A DNA stretch of 64,000 nucleotides, taken from Camillea tinctor. Lineage: Eukaryota; Ascomycota; Sordariomycetes; Xylariales; Xylariaceae. The notes under the pieces are model-generated. The model had not been told where the DNA came from, did no database searches, and saw only the letters and a list, made by a program, of their open reading frames with translations. This document shows, piece by piece, positions 1-12,681 of this stretch (position 1 is its first letter; each line of letters begins with the position of its first letter). The position numbers and the translations under genes are program-made. Location: NCBI GenBank assembly GCA_022578605.1, contig MU394063.1, forward strand, positions 124,001-188,000. Reading direction: 5' to 3'.

Positions 1-63
1 AAGTTTTGGCTTTCCATCTTTCCCCCGTAGCCCCCTAGCTCTTATCTAATATAAACTTCACAG

Positions 64-288
64 ATGGGCGACCTTGTCAGTTGGAATGGGTTTCCCAATA
101 ATGGCGTTGATGTTCGTAAAACTTTAGTGGAATATAAAGATTTCGATCCGGCTAGCTTTGCCTTGAAGGACGACGTCTTCGCCGACCGTATTAAGAGCGC
201 TAAATGTGGGAAGAAGGACATCACCTTGGACCCCAAGGTTGATGAGAAAGGCAAATCTCCGGGCCAGCCCGCTTGCTTGAAAACATGA
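64..288 (+). CDS. Putative 3'-terminal exon of an unknown gene entering from the left
   Basis: An open frame of 74 codons ends in TGA at 286-288. Directly before it lies a pyrimidine/AT stretch with a CTAAT branch-like site and an ACAG acceptor, so position 64 is better read as the start of a last exon than as a translation start; the first exons would lie outside the window. The product fragment is hydrophilic, has two cysteines (one three residues from the end) and no domain I recognise. An independent small gene starting at the ATG at 64 is also possible. I do not recognise the gene and assign no function. Confidence 0.35.
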   Translation: MGDLVSWNGFPNNGVDVRKTLVEYKDFDPASFALKDDVFADRIKSAKCGKKDITLDPKVDEKGKSPGQPACLKT

Positions 289-3200
289 ACCTTTTCAGAT
301 AGCACCACGTTTTTCTCTGTGGGGGTTTATATTACTTTACCTTTTCTTTCCCATTCATAGTGTATAATTGAGGTTATGAAGTTGCTTAATTAGGTGAACA
401 TCTATCTCTAGATGATGAGAGGACCTATCCCTTATATACACGTAGCTGCGGATACACCTTATACCTGTACCTTGACAGATACCCCTTATCACCTATTTCG
501 GCACATGGAGCGGTTGATAACGACATTTTGCCATGTTGCGAGCAGAGTAGTAAAGGGGAGGGCGTTACTTTCTATCCTGGTATAGGTAGATAGAGCTGAG
601 TGAACTAATTCGCATATTATGACACAAATCAATGCTCTTGAAAAACTACTTGGCCATACTTGAATGTTACGGCATACATCCTGCACTCATAAATTACGAA
701 GGCTCCCATAGAAAGTCCGCGCCTGATAACCCATTTCCCTCACTTCCTCACTTAGCTTTGTTATATCGCACAATATATAGCTCCATATATTGAGCCTAGA
801 AAACCTTCCAAAAGTTACCGAATTTCTCCATTTGCTGTTCTAAGGAACAAATTCAGGGGCAATTTAGTATGCACACAAGGCTTATTAACATAAGTGTAGC
901 AGTTAGATTGAGTTCACGGCTCTCAAGAAATCATGATTTCCTAAATGTCTGGTAGCAAAACCAATGCCACTTACCAATCAAGATCCGCCTTGGCTTAAAC
1001 TGTAGGTAACAAATAACAAGTCGAATTATGTGAGACATCATGGCTTACACCACCACCTATGATTCGAAAAAGAAAAGTCACCTCAAACTAACCCTACATA
1101 TCACCCGGGCGTCCCTATGTAATCCTTTCGTATTATCCCACCAATGATTGAAGTCACGCTATATTATTCGCCACCCTCAATTACGTATATGGTAGTCTCT
1201 GTTACTCTTGAGCGCGCGAAACGAAGACAAGCGCATGGACAGTAAAGTCGTCATATCGCGATTTAACAGTATATTTAGGATTTTCTAAAGCAACACAGGA
1301 GACAAGTCGATAGAAAATGCACATAGTCCTGTTAGGAATTATCCGGTGGCACAGTCCCGTCGGCACGGCTCTCTTACTATTATTAGTTTCCTAGATCTAA
1401 GGGATTCTGGGGTATCGAAGAGAAAAAAAAAAGTGAATAAGGTCGATTCAACGGCAAAGCGATGATCGACACGCTCGGTAGAAGTCTATTTCTACGTAAG
1501 GTCTTGGCCCGCTAATAAACATTCGCATTTCGCTGCCAAAACGTGAAATCGTGACATGGATCCAAACACCGACACAGACATGCGTAATCTTTTGGTTAGT
1601 TTCCTGCCCAGTCGTTTCACTGACCGCGGTTTTATACGGGAGGGGAGTGGGCAGGGCTTCAGCCGCACCTGTAGCTCCAATTAAGACAGGGTGGAAGTAA
1701 ATCTTTTCATGCTGCTCAGCAATCTAGGAAGCATCGACATCCTTCTTCCTTGATGAATAAACTTTTTGGGGGAGGTGTCAGCCAGTCACTTCTAGATGCC
1801 ACAATAAAGGGTTTTAGAAAGGCAGAAAGTATTGAACAATTTCCCCCTATTTCTTCCAAAATTTGATAGACGAGCAGGTAGCTATGACGTCCAAGTTCCC
1901 TTAATACGCGCAGGATATCAGAGCTATTATATTCAACCTAAGTACTTGCGTCAATCATACTCCTTTTCTAGTTCTACAATTAGTTTCTCTCCTATCACAA
2001 AAATAAGACAGCCATAAGTGTCACGAGGGACCAAGCAAGTGCTTAGGTATTCAATACGTTGTGCGAAGAACTAACTACAACTATCGATGTCACTGTTCCC
2101 TATATACAAGTATCTCTCTTTTTTTCCTTTCTAACCTCCGATATACGGTAATGTTATAAACTTTGCACGAAATGGTTTCTCCTAACTATCTGCCCTAATT
2201 GACATATAATTGACATATTCCATATACTTTATATCGATAATGCTATGGGGATTAGGGGAACCGGGAACCGAAGCTAGGTGCATATATATCGTGTAGCTTT
2301 ACAAACCGGTGTTGAGTTTTCTTTCGAGGAGTCGGCGGCAGTTAAACAGATCAATGCATCTCCCTTGCTTTATTTTCATTCCTATACTCTTTATACAACT
2401 AAATAGGATGATGGGTGGGTATCGTCGACCAGGGACTATAGTCCTTAGCCCCTCACAGCCTCATATACCTGAGGGTAGCCGGCCTCCTTTATCCCCAGTT
2501 CAATAGCTACATATGCATTGTGTATTCAGTCATTATCTATCCGCTTTAGTGCCGATATCGTTATTGTATGCACTTTATTAACCTTAGTAAACCGGTCTTT
2601 CGTAAGCGCTTATACGTAGCCTTACTTGTGCCCGAGATGATGTCCAACTTCGTCGAACCCTGTATTTGTTGCGATGTCTATTACAGTGGTTAAATTTATA
2701 AATTTGATAGTTATTACCTATGTCCATTATTACCATCTATAGATATCCATCATACATAATCTTTAGAATCTCTCTAGGAGTCGAAACAGTCTGTATTAGA
2801 GATTTTACTTTAACGGGGGTATGATTATTAATTCAGCCGCTTACAGGGATAAACTTGGAGTGGTGTGTACAGTCTGACTGTCAATGCCTAGGTATCCTGC
2901 CCAAGCGAAATGAAAAGGCTATGTTTTCCAGGGATTTGTAGAAAATTACCTAGGTTAGGTAACATCATATATAGTATAAGGCGTTCATTAAATACTTCCT
3001 CTACACCTAAAGCAGCACACTCATTGTTAGCTAATATTTTCGTATTCTGTAGATAGAACAACGACACAATATCTACCATAATATTTCTGTTTAAAGAGCT
3101 ACATCTTGCAGTATAGGGATGTTCCAAAAGTATGTTTAATTTGGTATACACTCAACTCATGGATTTCTGACTCCTTCGTCGGCCTTTTTGGCCCGCTTAC

Positions 3201-3500
3201 ACGAAATTTGGGGGCGGACGGGAAATCCTACCCTAATTTGGCGCCATCCGACTTTGAGAAGAACCTGTGACCACACCACAAATTACCTAGTGAGTGGCCT
3301 TCTGATTGAGATCAGAGCCTTGTGGCACTAAGCCGCCGATGGATACAAGAACTCATCAGCGCAGGCTTCGAACTTCTTCATTCGAAATTCAATGGAAGTT
3401 ACATCATTTAGTTGTATACTAACAATACCTAATGGTGATACAAGTATCACAATATAGACATCGTAATTTGTCTAACTATTTCTAATTAGTTATCCTAACA
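289..3500. other. AT-rich region without a supportable gene
   Basis: About 3.2 kb with only short open frames (up to 87 codons), none with recognisable protein features, splice-linked partners or convincing codon use. The sequence is AT-rich and stop-dense, the look of old, decayed repeat DNA in fungal genomes. I see no tRNA, rRNA or intact transposon in it. The last 150 bases before 3501 must hold the promoter and leader of the ankyrin/CorA-like gene, but I see no clear TATA box. Confidence 0.5.
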
Positions 3501-6500
3501 ATGAATCCAGATCGACTAGAAAATGACAAACCACAAGCATTGCAGCCTAGAGAGACCCAGGGAGAAGTAAAGAGCATGTCTTCTGAGAGGGTCTCGTTTC
3601 CAAAGGAATTCTTACCCATTAATAAGCAACTCGAGGAAGCTGCTGCAAATGGTCGAGATAATGAAATCAACAAGTTTCTGGGAAGAGGCCCAATTGCCAA
3701 GACGGAGAGAACAGAAGGCAAAACCAATGCTAGGCAAGAGAGACCAGACGATGAGGGCGTCTCCGCGGCGCTGTTCGCTGCAATTCGCAATAGACGAAAG
3801 TCAACAGCTAAATTGATAGTAGAGCTCAGAGATGTGGGTCTCAATAATCGACACGGGGATTTACAGAGGACAGTTTTACATGAAGCAATCGCCATGAAGT
3901 ATCGCGATGTCGTACAGCGGCTCTTAATACAGTCAGACTCTGTTCGCTATGTGAACATGAAAGACGAAGACGGTAGAACTGCACTGCACGAAGCAGCGTT
4001 TCGCGGGTACCATGGAATCATGAGAGACCTTCTAGCAAATCGCGCAGACATCAATGCGACCGATAATCAAAATCTTACGCCACTACACGTAGTAGTGGTG
4101 GAACATGGCTCTCCGTCGAAGATCGAGAAGACATTAGAGATATTGCTCGCCCATGGCGCTGAAGTAAACACAAGGGACGTGTTTGGTAAGACCTCCTTAT
4201 TTTCATCATTCCCCATCTCTTAAGTAGACCTCTTTGCTTTCTGATGCGTAATGTTTCATACCTACCTATCTAATATTTTATTGACATTGTATCCAATAAG
4301 GTGATTCTCCACTCCATGATGCTTCACGGCAGTCTAACTACAACGTTATGAGACTTCTGCTTGAGTACGGCGCAGACCCAGACAGCCGCAATAACCGTGG
4401 TGATACGCCGAAGTCTCTCATACCAAATGATAGCAAGGGAGATGGAGCGAAAGTTCTCTTCCATGAGCTCCGAGGGAAACGGCGGGTAAAGTACCCTTTA
4501 AGGATTCCTGAAAACCCGCCACAATGTTCTGGCGAAAAGAAAAAGGTGTGCGATCAGTTCCTTGTAACTGTCAGATTCTATTGGCGCCCTGAAGGCCTTT
4601 CCTGGTCACAGACGACTTCAGTCTCTAGTCTGGTGTATGACAAATCCACTCTGAATAAGCTTCAAGATGAATTCATACATGTCGTTCAGACATCGATCAA
4701 TAAAAAAGGCAAAATTGATATGGAGGTGGAGACTAAAGACATATGGAAGTGGATACATCTCCCTGCAAATAATGTAAGTCGTACGTTTCTACGATGGTAG
4801 AGATTTTTTATAACGTGTGAAGAATGTAGCTAACTAGTATCTAGATTTCTTGGGTGAAGGTATGTAATATCAAAATCGGTTATTGAGCTATTTCTACTTG
4901 GCTTCTTAACGCATGGCAATACTAACCGAAGAAATGAGTTACTAGGACCTAATATGGCATATGTTGGATGACCCCAATAATGTCGAACCCAAACGACACG
5001 CATGGCGGTTTCTCGAGCAAAACATCAAAGAACGACGAGGAGAGAGTATACGTAAATGCATCAGGATCCCCCATGTATGCTCACCGCAAAGTCGAATTCT
5101 ATAGTATATCATTCAATGACAATTAACTATGTCCTAGGTGGAAGACGACAACTATGTTGACCCGATTTGGGCATCGCCTAACAATCCAGATGGTTCTGGT
5201 GACAGCCCAGATGGTATCAGACCAGGCATAAGGCGGGCTGTCACTGTCGGGCCGAGGATTGACGTCGATGAAGTAATTAAGGAAGCTTGGAGATCGACAG
5301 ATGCATTCCCAAAACCGAATAGGCTATCGCTCGTGGTAAGAGTTCGCCCTAAATTGTTTGTTGAAGATACTTCACTGTTACTTACAAGGTTCTATAGCTT
5401 CCGTTCATTGATTTCGAAAGCGAGTTGTATATCGATCGCCACAAGAACGTTAACAGCCAATCATGGCACTTCCGCCGGATGTTTGATCTTGAGAAGAACT
5501 ACGTGCCATACACAGGCCTTTCTGGCCTCCAGACCCCCCAAACGCTAGACGAATCATACTACGATATGTTAAGTCCCAGCGAAATGACGAAACGCGACCA
5601 AGATCAAGTTGTTTTTAAGTACGAATATATCGATTCAATCACGGATAGATCAGTTAGATATGAGCCACGATCAGGATTTACTGAATTCAGATCTCGGCAA
5701 ATTGATGAATCCTTAGGTAAGTAGATAGTTCTTAATTATGTGTCCTGCACACATCTCTTAACACAGTCAACGACAACCAAAGCCCTTACACTAAAGATTT
5801 CCCCAATTCACTCTGATACTATACCTTCATTATAGCTATACACTGCTAATAGCCATAGGCAACTCTCAAGAAAATGAAACCGCGGTGGACGAGGCGACCG
5901 AGGACGGAACAGAAACTAATGACAACGCTGGTAAAGATACTGGTAAAGATCAGTCCGTCACCAGTGGGGCAATGGAGAGTTCTACCACGAAAGAAGCAAA
6001 AAGGGTAATCCCCAAAAAGCAGCTTGATGGCAAAGAAGCTATGAGCCCCGAGCCCCTGAAGAAGCTCCTGATGATCCATCAACTCTGGCTCTGGAAACTA
6101 GACGATAGTGAGTGGTTACCGCTATTCGAACTAAGCTAGCACGTGGCTATATTTGGTATATATCCAGCTAATGATGCTCGAAGGTACGGTCATCACATCC
6201 CTACCGGAGCGATGGCATATCGGGAAGGAAGACACGCTCTGGGACACCATCCGCCAAAGCGGCATCGACCAGCTTTCCGGGCCGGAGGACCTAATCAAAC
6301 ACATCGTTTTCGAATGCGTCACCTTCCTGGACGAGTTCCGAGAAGCCGGGCTCGGCGACCATATCCTAGATATATTCGAGTCTGCCATCGCCACGCTAGT
6401 AAGCGTTTCTTCCGCCCAGCGCAACCAAACTCAAGAAAGGGGGTAAACCCCACCGCTAACCACCCTCCCAGTCCAACGAAGAAATAATCTGCTACAAGAA

Positions 6501-8032
6501 CTTCATCGACAGCGCGAACTCGCCTCCCAATCCCCCCACCCCCGCCGACGTCGACGACGGAACCGCAGCAGCCGAGACCCCGCGCACGATCGACGAAGAG
6601 ATCCGGTGGATCTACGAGAGTGAGTACTCGTCTATCCCTCCTTCGGGCAGCCAAAGTTTCCCATCGCATGAGTTTTCGACTCCGGTCTCAAAAGTGAAAA
6701 AAAAAAAAAAAAAAACAATAAGCCAATCACTAACCCCAGTGTTGCAGTCAAGGACATACGCGACGAGCTTCACCTGCTGCACCGCATCTTCGAGGCGCAG
6801 GCGCAGGTGGTGGACAAGTTCGCGAAGCTGTTCTGGCCGGGGTTCGCGCAGGCCAACACGCAGCTGCGGGCGCAGTTCGTGGAGGACTGCGCGGTGGCGG
6901 CGCTGATGGAGCGCACGGGGAAGCTGGACGAGGATGCGAAGAGGACGCTTGAGGCGGTGCGTTCCCCATCGCCCATTCCCCCCTTTTCCCCAAGACACAT
7001 GTTCACGTCCCCTATCTTTTTTTTTATGGAGTGAAAAACCCGCGCTGATAAATCTTCTCCACGTAATAGCTCGACTACCTCGTGCAAGTGAAGCAAGCGC
7101 AGAGCTCCCTCGACGAGGCCATGGCGACCAAGGAGCTCAACCGCAAGAGCCAGTCCGAAGCCGAGAAGTCGCAGAAGCTGAACAATTACATCGTGCTGTT
7201 CACCGTCGTGACGGTCGTGTTCGTACGTAAACCCCTTTTTTCTCCTCATCAACTGCGGAGGTGGATTAAGACAAGAAAATAAGAGAAAAAGGAAAGAATG
7301 GTGTGATGCGATGAGAGATAATAGCTAAAACATAAACCCCCCACAGACCCCCCTATCCTTCATGACCAGCCTCTTCGCCGTCGACATCGACCGGTTTCCG
7401 CACCAGGACGGCAGCTTGAAGTTCAGCGAGCCCTGGATTCTTGGGCGAATGTGTGAGTTCTCCCCCTCTCCCCCTTTTCCTCTTCTCCTCTTTCCCTCCC
7501 CCCCCTTTTCCCGCTCCCCCACTAACCCACCCCACCCCCCGCAGTCGCCGGCGAACTAGCCACCCTATCCGTCGTCCTCCTATCCATGTACTTCCTGTGG
7601 GTCCCGCGCTCGGAGCGCGCGGCGCTCCCGCAGCGCATCTGGGAGCGCTTCCGGCCCGCGCGGTCGGGCGACTCGATCGCGCTGCAGGGCGTGGTGTCGC
7701 ACTCGCACACGCGCCGCCTCACCCCACCCTCCGCCCCCTCCGCCTCCATTCCCCTCTCTCTGCCTGCTTCCGCTTCCTCTTCTTCGTATCTCCCGTATCC
7801 CGCGGTGGGGATAAACGTAAACCCGCCTTCTACGACTAGTCGCGTGAGTGGGGAGCGCGTACCCGGAGCCGAGGGTGGGACTTCCACCGCGGCGATACTG
7901 AAGCTGTTGAGGGGGGTTAGGGTTGGGGGGCGGGGCGAGGGCGAGGGCGGCAATAACGAGTCGAGGCTCGCGCTCGATTTGGAGAAACAGGCGCGGCCGG
8001 TGGATATCCAGGAGTGGCGGAGTAAGATATGA
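3501..8032 (+). CDS. Ankyrin-repeat protein with C-terminal CorA-like membrane domain
   Basis: Exons inferred from splice sites and continuous frame: 3501-4185, 4301-4773, 4845-4859, 4946-5074, 5138-5335, 5398-5716, 5859-6107, 6184-6398, 6472-6619, 6748-6956, 7070-7222, 7347-7452, 7545-8032, giving 1128 residues. An acidic/basic N-terminus (1-100) is followed by about four ankyrin repeats (about 105-295, with TALHEAA- and TPLH-type motifs). A central region conserved in fungal proteins of this kind follows (HLPANN then ISWVKDLIW, encoded across a 15-nt microexon). The C-terminus is CorA-like: helical stalk (about 830-915), membrane helix 1 (about 918-945, PLSFMTSLFAVDI) and helix 2 (about 968-986). 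The CorA GMN signature is not present; AVD stands near that place. Known members are uncharacterised membrane proteins; Mg2+ transport is family inference only. The first half is AT-rich, exons 9-13 very GC-rich. UTP4 lies tail to tail downstream. The fusion is well supported; individual introns are not confirmed by RNA. Confidence 0.85.
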
Positions 8033-8393
8033 GGGTGCGGATAGTGGCGCGAGGAATAGTATCGTAGTTTGCACATGGAATCCGAAGGAGGTTGTTAGCA
8101 GATATACCGTATATGTAAAGTTAGGCTGTATATAGAATTTGTTTGTATTTTATGTATATGAAAGTTCCCTTTTTTCTAGTCGCTCACTTCTTTTTTGAGA
8201 AAAGACCACCATCGCCCCTAATCATGCACATATATGTATACGCATTAGCCACAACACATCAACACACAATCATATAAGTTGCTTGTGTTAGATACAAGGT
8301 CAGACATGCGACTCGTCTCTTCATCGTTGTATTAAATTCAGATTATGCACCCTCATCGGATGTTCGAACACCATTTTACACCATCCCCTTTCT
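8033..8393. other. Short convergent 3' region
   Basis: This 361-bp AT-rich gap separates the 3' ends of two convergent genes, the ankyrin/CorA-like gene (+) and UTP4 (-). It must hold both polyadenylation regions. I see no gene in it. Confidence 0.7.
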
Positions 8394-11174
8394 TTATCTC
8401 TCAAATTCTCCCTCCCCATAATATCTATCAACCATATCCACATCCCAGAGCGGCCTCTCAACCAGCGCCACCTCTAGCGACGGGGATAGAGCACCGTTCA
8501 GAGCGATCGCCTGAGTATCACCGTTAACTAGCTCCTCGGTTTCGCTAGCAAACGGTACAATCCCCAGGATAGGCCGGTACTTGTACGTATGCCAGAAGGG
8601 AAGCCTAGAGTTAGAGGCAGAATCGGCTTCCGCCGATTTGCCCTGGGCGCCTCGAAGAAGCGCCAGCTCGCCTTGGGCCTCTTCATCCGAGTCTTCGCTT
8701 TCGCTCTCGTCCGCAGCTTGGCTAGTTCCATCCTCGTCCATCGGGTCGGAAACCGGCCCATCAAGAGACATTTCCTGGGCTTCTCCACCTCGGCCGTAGC
8801 GTACCAGTTTCGTCGGACCCGCAGCTCCGCTCGCCGTCTTGCTACCGGCACCACTGTCAGGCCCTCTCTTCCGTTTCTTACCATGCAGTACTAGTTCTCC
8901 ATCAGATGTCGACTCTGCTACAGTTGGCTCAACGAGATCTTGTTCCAGATCAAACATGAAGAGGAAATTGTTGCCATAGAGCCATACTCGGTCGCCCGAC
9001 CATAATGCGCCTTTCACAAGATCGCGCACATTCCGGAATTCGACAGGAAACTTTGATATCGGATTGCGCCTCGACCAGGGGGTGAGCGCGCCTAGTGTTG
9101 GATGTATGGTCAAAATTTGTGGCCTAGCGGTTATGGCAAGGAGGACATAATCATCTGGTGTCTCATCATCTGAAGATGAGGTTTTGGAGGTTGGTATATG
9201 GTTGGAGAATGACAAGACTGTAGGTGCAGCTTGGAGCTTGGGAATGAGTGACCCATTTGGATTACGTGCCCATCGTAAATCGAAGTTCGGATCATCTCCA
9301 TCGTCCTCTTCGCTCTCAGACGCACTATCGTTGGCAGATTCATCGTCGTGGGTGCCATTTACGTCGTTCTGCAACTTAGACTGAGGGCGACCTAGGACCC
9401 ACGAGTCAATATATCCTTCCAGATCGGCGACGGCAAGCATTTGGCTATCTGGAGAGAATGTGACCTGGGTAATCGCCCTGTCATACTGGCCAAAGCCTCC
9501 GAAGGCAATATGTTTAGGTACTTTCCGGTCGATACGCTGCAGTCGAATGGGTTTTGGGTGGATTGATGGTTTGCTTGAGGAATCCGAGCCAGGTAGGATC
9601 CGTAGAACAGATACGTTGCTCCCCTCCCTAACGATACATAACCATTGACCATCTGGGGAGATCTGGGTTTTCGTTGCGCCTTGCGTAGAGATAGGTTCGG
9701 GTAGATCAACTCTGGATATTTTGAATTCGTCCCTCTTTCCATCATCCCGAGGCTTGAGATGGAAGGCTTTTATATCGGAAGTAGTTGAAACCACTAGCAA
9801 AGACCCGTCTTCGCTAATGGCGGCTGAAGCGATATTGGCTTCACCCTTGACTAGAATTCGAGCTACTAGCTTCCTGTTCTTAGAGACACCTGGTTCGCCC
9901 TCGGTATTGTTTAAAAGATCCTTCAGTGACCGCCGGAATCTCCATATGTGCACTTCGCGGTCCCACCAGCTTACGATAAGCCTACTCTTAGATGCGCTCT
10001 TCAATGGGGGTTCTTGGGGCAGAAAGGATAAAGCTCGGTGGTTTTCCATGCCGGCCTTCTGTAGAGGCAGCACGATGGGATTGGCATCAGGTCCTAGAGA
10101 AGAAGGGTTAGCGAATAGTTACGACGACACGCGCAGGACACACAAACCTCCAGACACGAGCACACTCATGCCCTGACCTTCGAATGACGCTATAGTTTTG
10201 ACGTCGTGATTATGGTACCTCCTATGCCGGACTTTTCCCCATCTCATGCCCGAGCTTGTCGACCTCTTATAAAGCACAGTTCTTCGATCCATGCCACCGC
10301 TAATTATCATAGAACCATCCGCACTGGTGGCGAGAGACAAAACATCTTGCTTGTGGCTCTGCAGCCTCTGGGCCTGAGTGTATGTCTTCCCGTCCCAGAT
10401 GCACACATGGCCAGTCGAGTCGCCTGAGACAATGTCACCTCCTTCAAGACACTTGACTGACCATACTATTATCTCCTTTGCGCCACCAGCCAGATCGGAC
10501 CCCAATGTCATTTTCCTGAGTATGCTACCGTTGCGCGTGTCATAGACCCGAATGCTGCTGTCGGAGCAGCCGACGACGGCAATGTTGCGGCTCTGGAAGG
10601 CGATGCTGACCATTTTCGTCTTCTTGGTGGTTGACTTGACAAGGACTCGTTCGAATTGGAGGTCGTCGTTGTCAATTGAGTAGAGGACCAGACTACCATC
10701 CATAGTGCCAGCAACCAGTTTCCGTCCCCCCTGAGCAGAGCCAGCCGACTTCTTCTTGTCGCCATCCTTTGGGGGGGCAGCTAGGGGCTGGACGCCTAGA
10801 CACCAGATGTCGCCATGGATTCCGCTTGCCTGCTTTTTGGGTCGGAGTTTCTCGAGGTCCCATTCAGTGACGGTGGTGGTGTAGCCAATGCTGAACAACC
10901 TGGATTTCCCTGTGATCCTGGTGCCGTCGTGCAGGACCTGATCGGGCTCGGTGACCCAGACCAACCCATCAATGCTCCGGTCCTTGCCTCCGTGAAGAAC
11001 CGTCTCCTGGTGCCACAGGCCACCCAAGGGATTCCATATCTCGATATCGCCGTTCGCTCGACCGATGGCTAGACGTACGGTAGTAGACTTCTTAGAAGCT
11101 ATCGGGTGGGAAAAGGCGACGGCATTGATGGCAGACGGGGGATAGGGCACAAAGCGACATCTGTGAATATCCAT
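8394..11174 (-). CDS. UTP4: U3 small nucleolar RNA-associated protein Utp4 (WD40 protein)
   Basis: Two exons on the minus strand: 11174-10148 and 10093-8394, with a 54-bp intron (10094-10147; GTTTGT donor, CTAG acceptor on the minus strand). They join in frame to give 908 residues, the usual length of fungal Utp4/Cirhin. The N-terminus (MDIHRCRFVPYPPSAINAVA) is the characteristic start of this family. Many WD40 blades follow across the whole length, interrupted by acidic linkers (about 420-440 in the second exon's early part and again near 640-690). Utp4 is a subunit of the t-UTP/UtpA complex of the small-subunit processome in the nucleolus and works in early pre-18S rRNA transcription and processing. 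The stop codon is TAA at 8396-8394. Nothing in the sequence suggests damage. This is one of the most secure assignments in the window. Confidence 0.95.
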
Positions 11175-12681
11175 CTTTGCTAGATTTCTGCTTTGATCTG
11201 GCCCGTTGCGAGGTTGGAGCTGGTCGGTCCAGTGAGCAGGAGCACGAGGCGCAAAAAGGGCATTGATGGAATTAAGAAGTTTTTCTTACTTCAACTTTTT
11301 ACTGCCGATAACTTTTTTTTTCCTACTAATGCAACCCGGGATTTAAGGTGTGGTCGGTGCATATTCCCTGTTGCCCCACTACTGCACTCCTCTTACATAC
11401 ACTACATCCAATCGCCCCACCATTTTTTTCTATCATCAACCAATCAATCACCAAGTCAAAAAATGAAACTCTACACCAGAGCATCGAACCAATGATGAAG
11501 CTATGATGTGATTTTGTGTACCCAAGTTGCGTATAAACACTATAGAGTACTACCTAAGATAACCTTAGCTACCTAGGTACCTACATAGTCATTTCCCTAT
11601 GCTGATGACTCTTCAGGCATTGCTAGCTCATGCCATCCTCACTTACTAGGTAGGTACGTATACATTAACAGACCAAGTATGCACACAAGATCTCCAGATA
11701 TACGATGAAGAAGGAGGGAACTGGAAAATGCCGAACTCCAGACTCTTGGACATAACAAAATACCTAGTTTAATCCCCGTTTCTATGTAACATAGGCCAAT
11801 TCTTACTCTTACATAACAAATCTAAGTATGACCATACATACATTAGAACGGATTTAACTTACATATCAAACCCCTAGAGACGCTCACTAATAAGGCAAAG
11901 TGATTTATGGGTGCTGGTGAGGTAGAGTAGCTATACCTAAGGCAATGTAGTGAAGTTAATAGGAAAGACGTACCTACCTACTAACACGATCAGCTTCTGC
12001 CCTCGAAAGGGGCCAAGTCACCAAAGTTTCTAAATGCTATGTAAATGGGTTGTCTAAGAATAAGACATATTATTCGGATATTACTAAAGAAAAGTTGGTC
12101 CAATTAATTTAGAGAAATACACCCCCTATCATCGTTCGAACCAGTGACATAGAGCAGTCCCTCATCCGGTCATAATGACGGATTTGGGAGAGCGTAGACA
12201 TCAATAATAAACTATATGAAGTTCAATATTTCACTAATACAGTTCTTACCGTCGTACCAGCAGCCTGGTCTAGACTGGTCGTTTGAAATCTAACACCGTC
12301 AATATCGATCATCGCAGATGTGGCAACAAATTGCAGCGCTGGTTAAATCAACCATGTGACCGAGACGCTGAGTTTATATTAAATCTGACTGCGTACATCG
12401 GCCTCGAATGCTACGTAACCATGCAATATGGACGTTGAACCGCTTCAGCTAGGCCGCTGTCAGTTACCTCATTCGGATCCCCAGAGATAGCCACAATGCA
12501 ACGAGTTCTCTCCTCCCCCGCAATTCCAGTGCACCATCTCGTATCCGGGCCTTGGCAAGGGATAAGCCTTCACGGCGGCGGCGGTGACGGCGGTGTATAT
12601 CATAGCCTGGGATTCCTGTGCAAGTCTACGGCACCAGTCGTAACAGACCAGATAATGAGCACCACTAAATAAGTACCCACC
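11175..12681. other. AT-rich upstream region of UTP4 and of a secreted-protein gene
   Basis: A divergent intergenic region of 1.5 kb. It contains many short CCTA/TAGG-type words, including an exact TAGGTACCTA palindrome at 11574-11583, and no convincing coding sequence. A pyrimidine-rich tract just upstream of UTP4 (about 11280-11460 on the plus strand) could be promoter-associated. I see no RNA gene. Confidence 0.5.

Noticed and set aside
7522..8076. Long minus-strand frames over the last exon of the ankyrin/CorA-like gene
   Set aside because: They arise from the GC-rich, stop-poor coding strand; the plus frame continues the CorA-like domain across correct splice sites.
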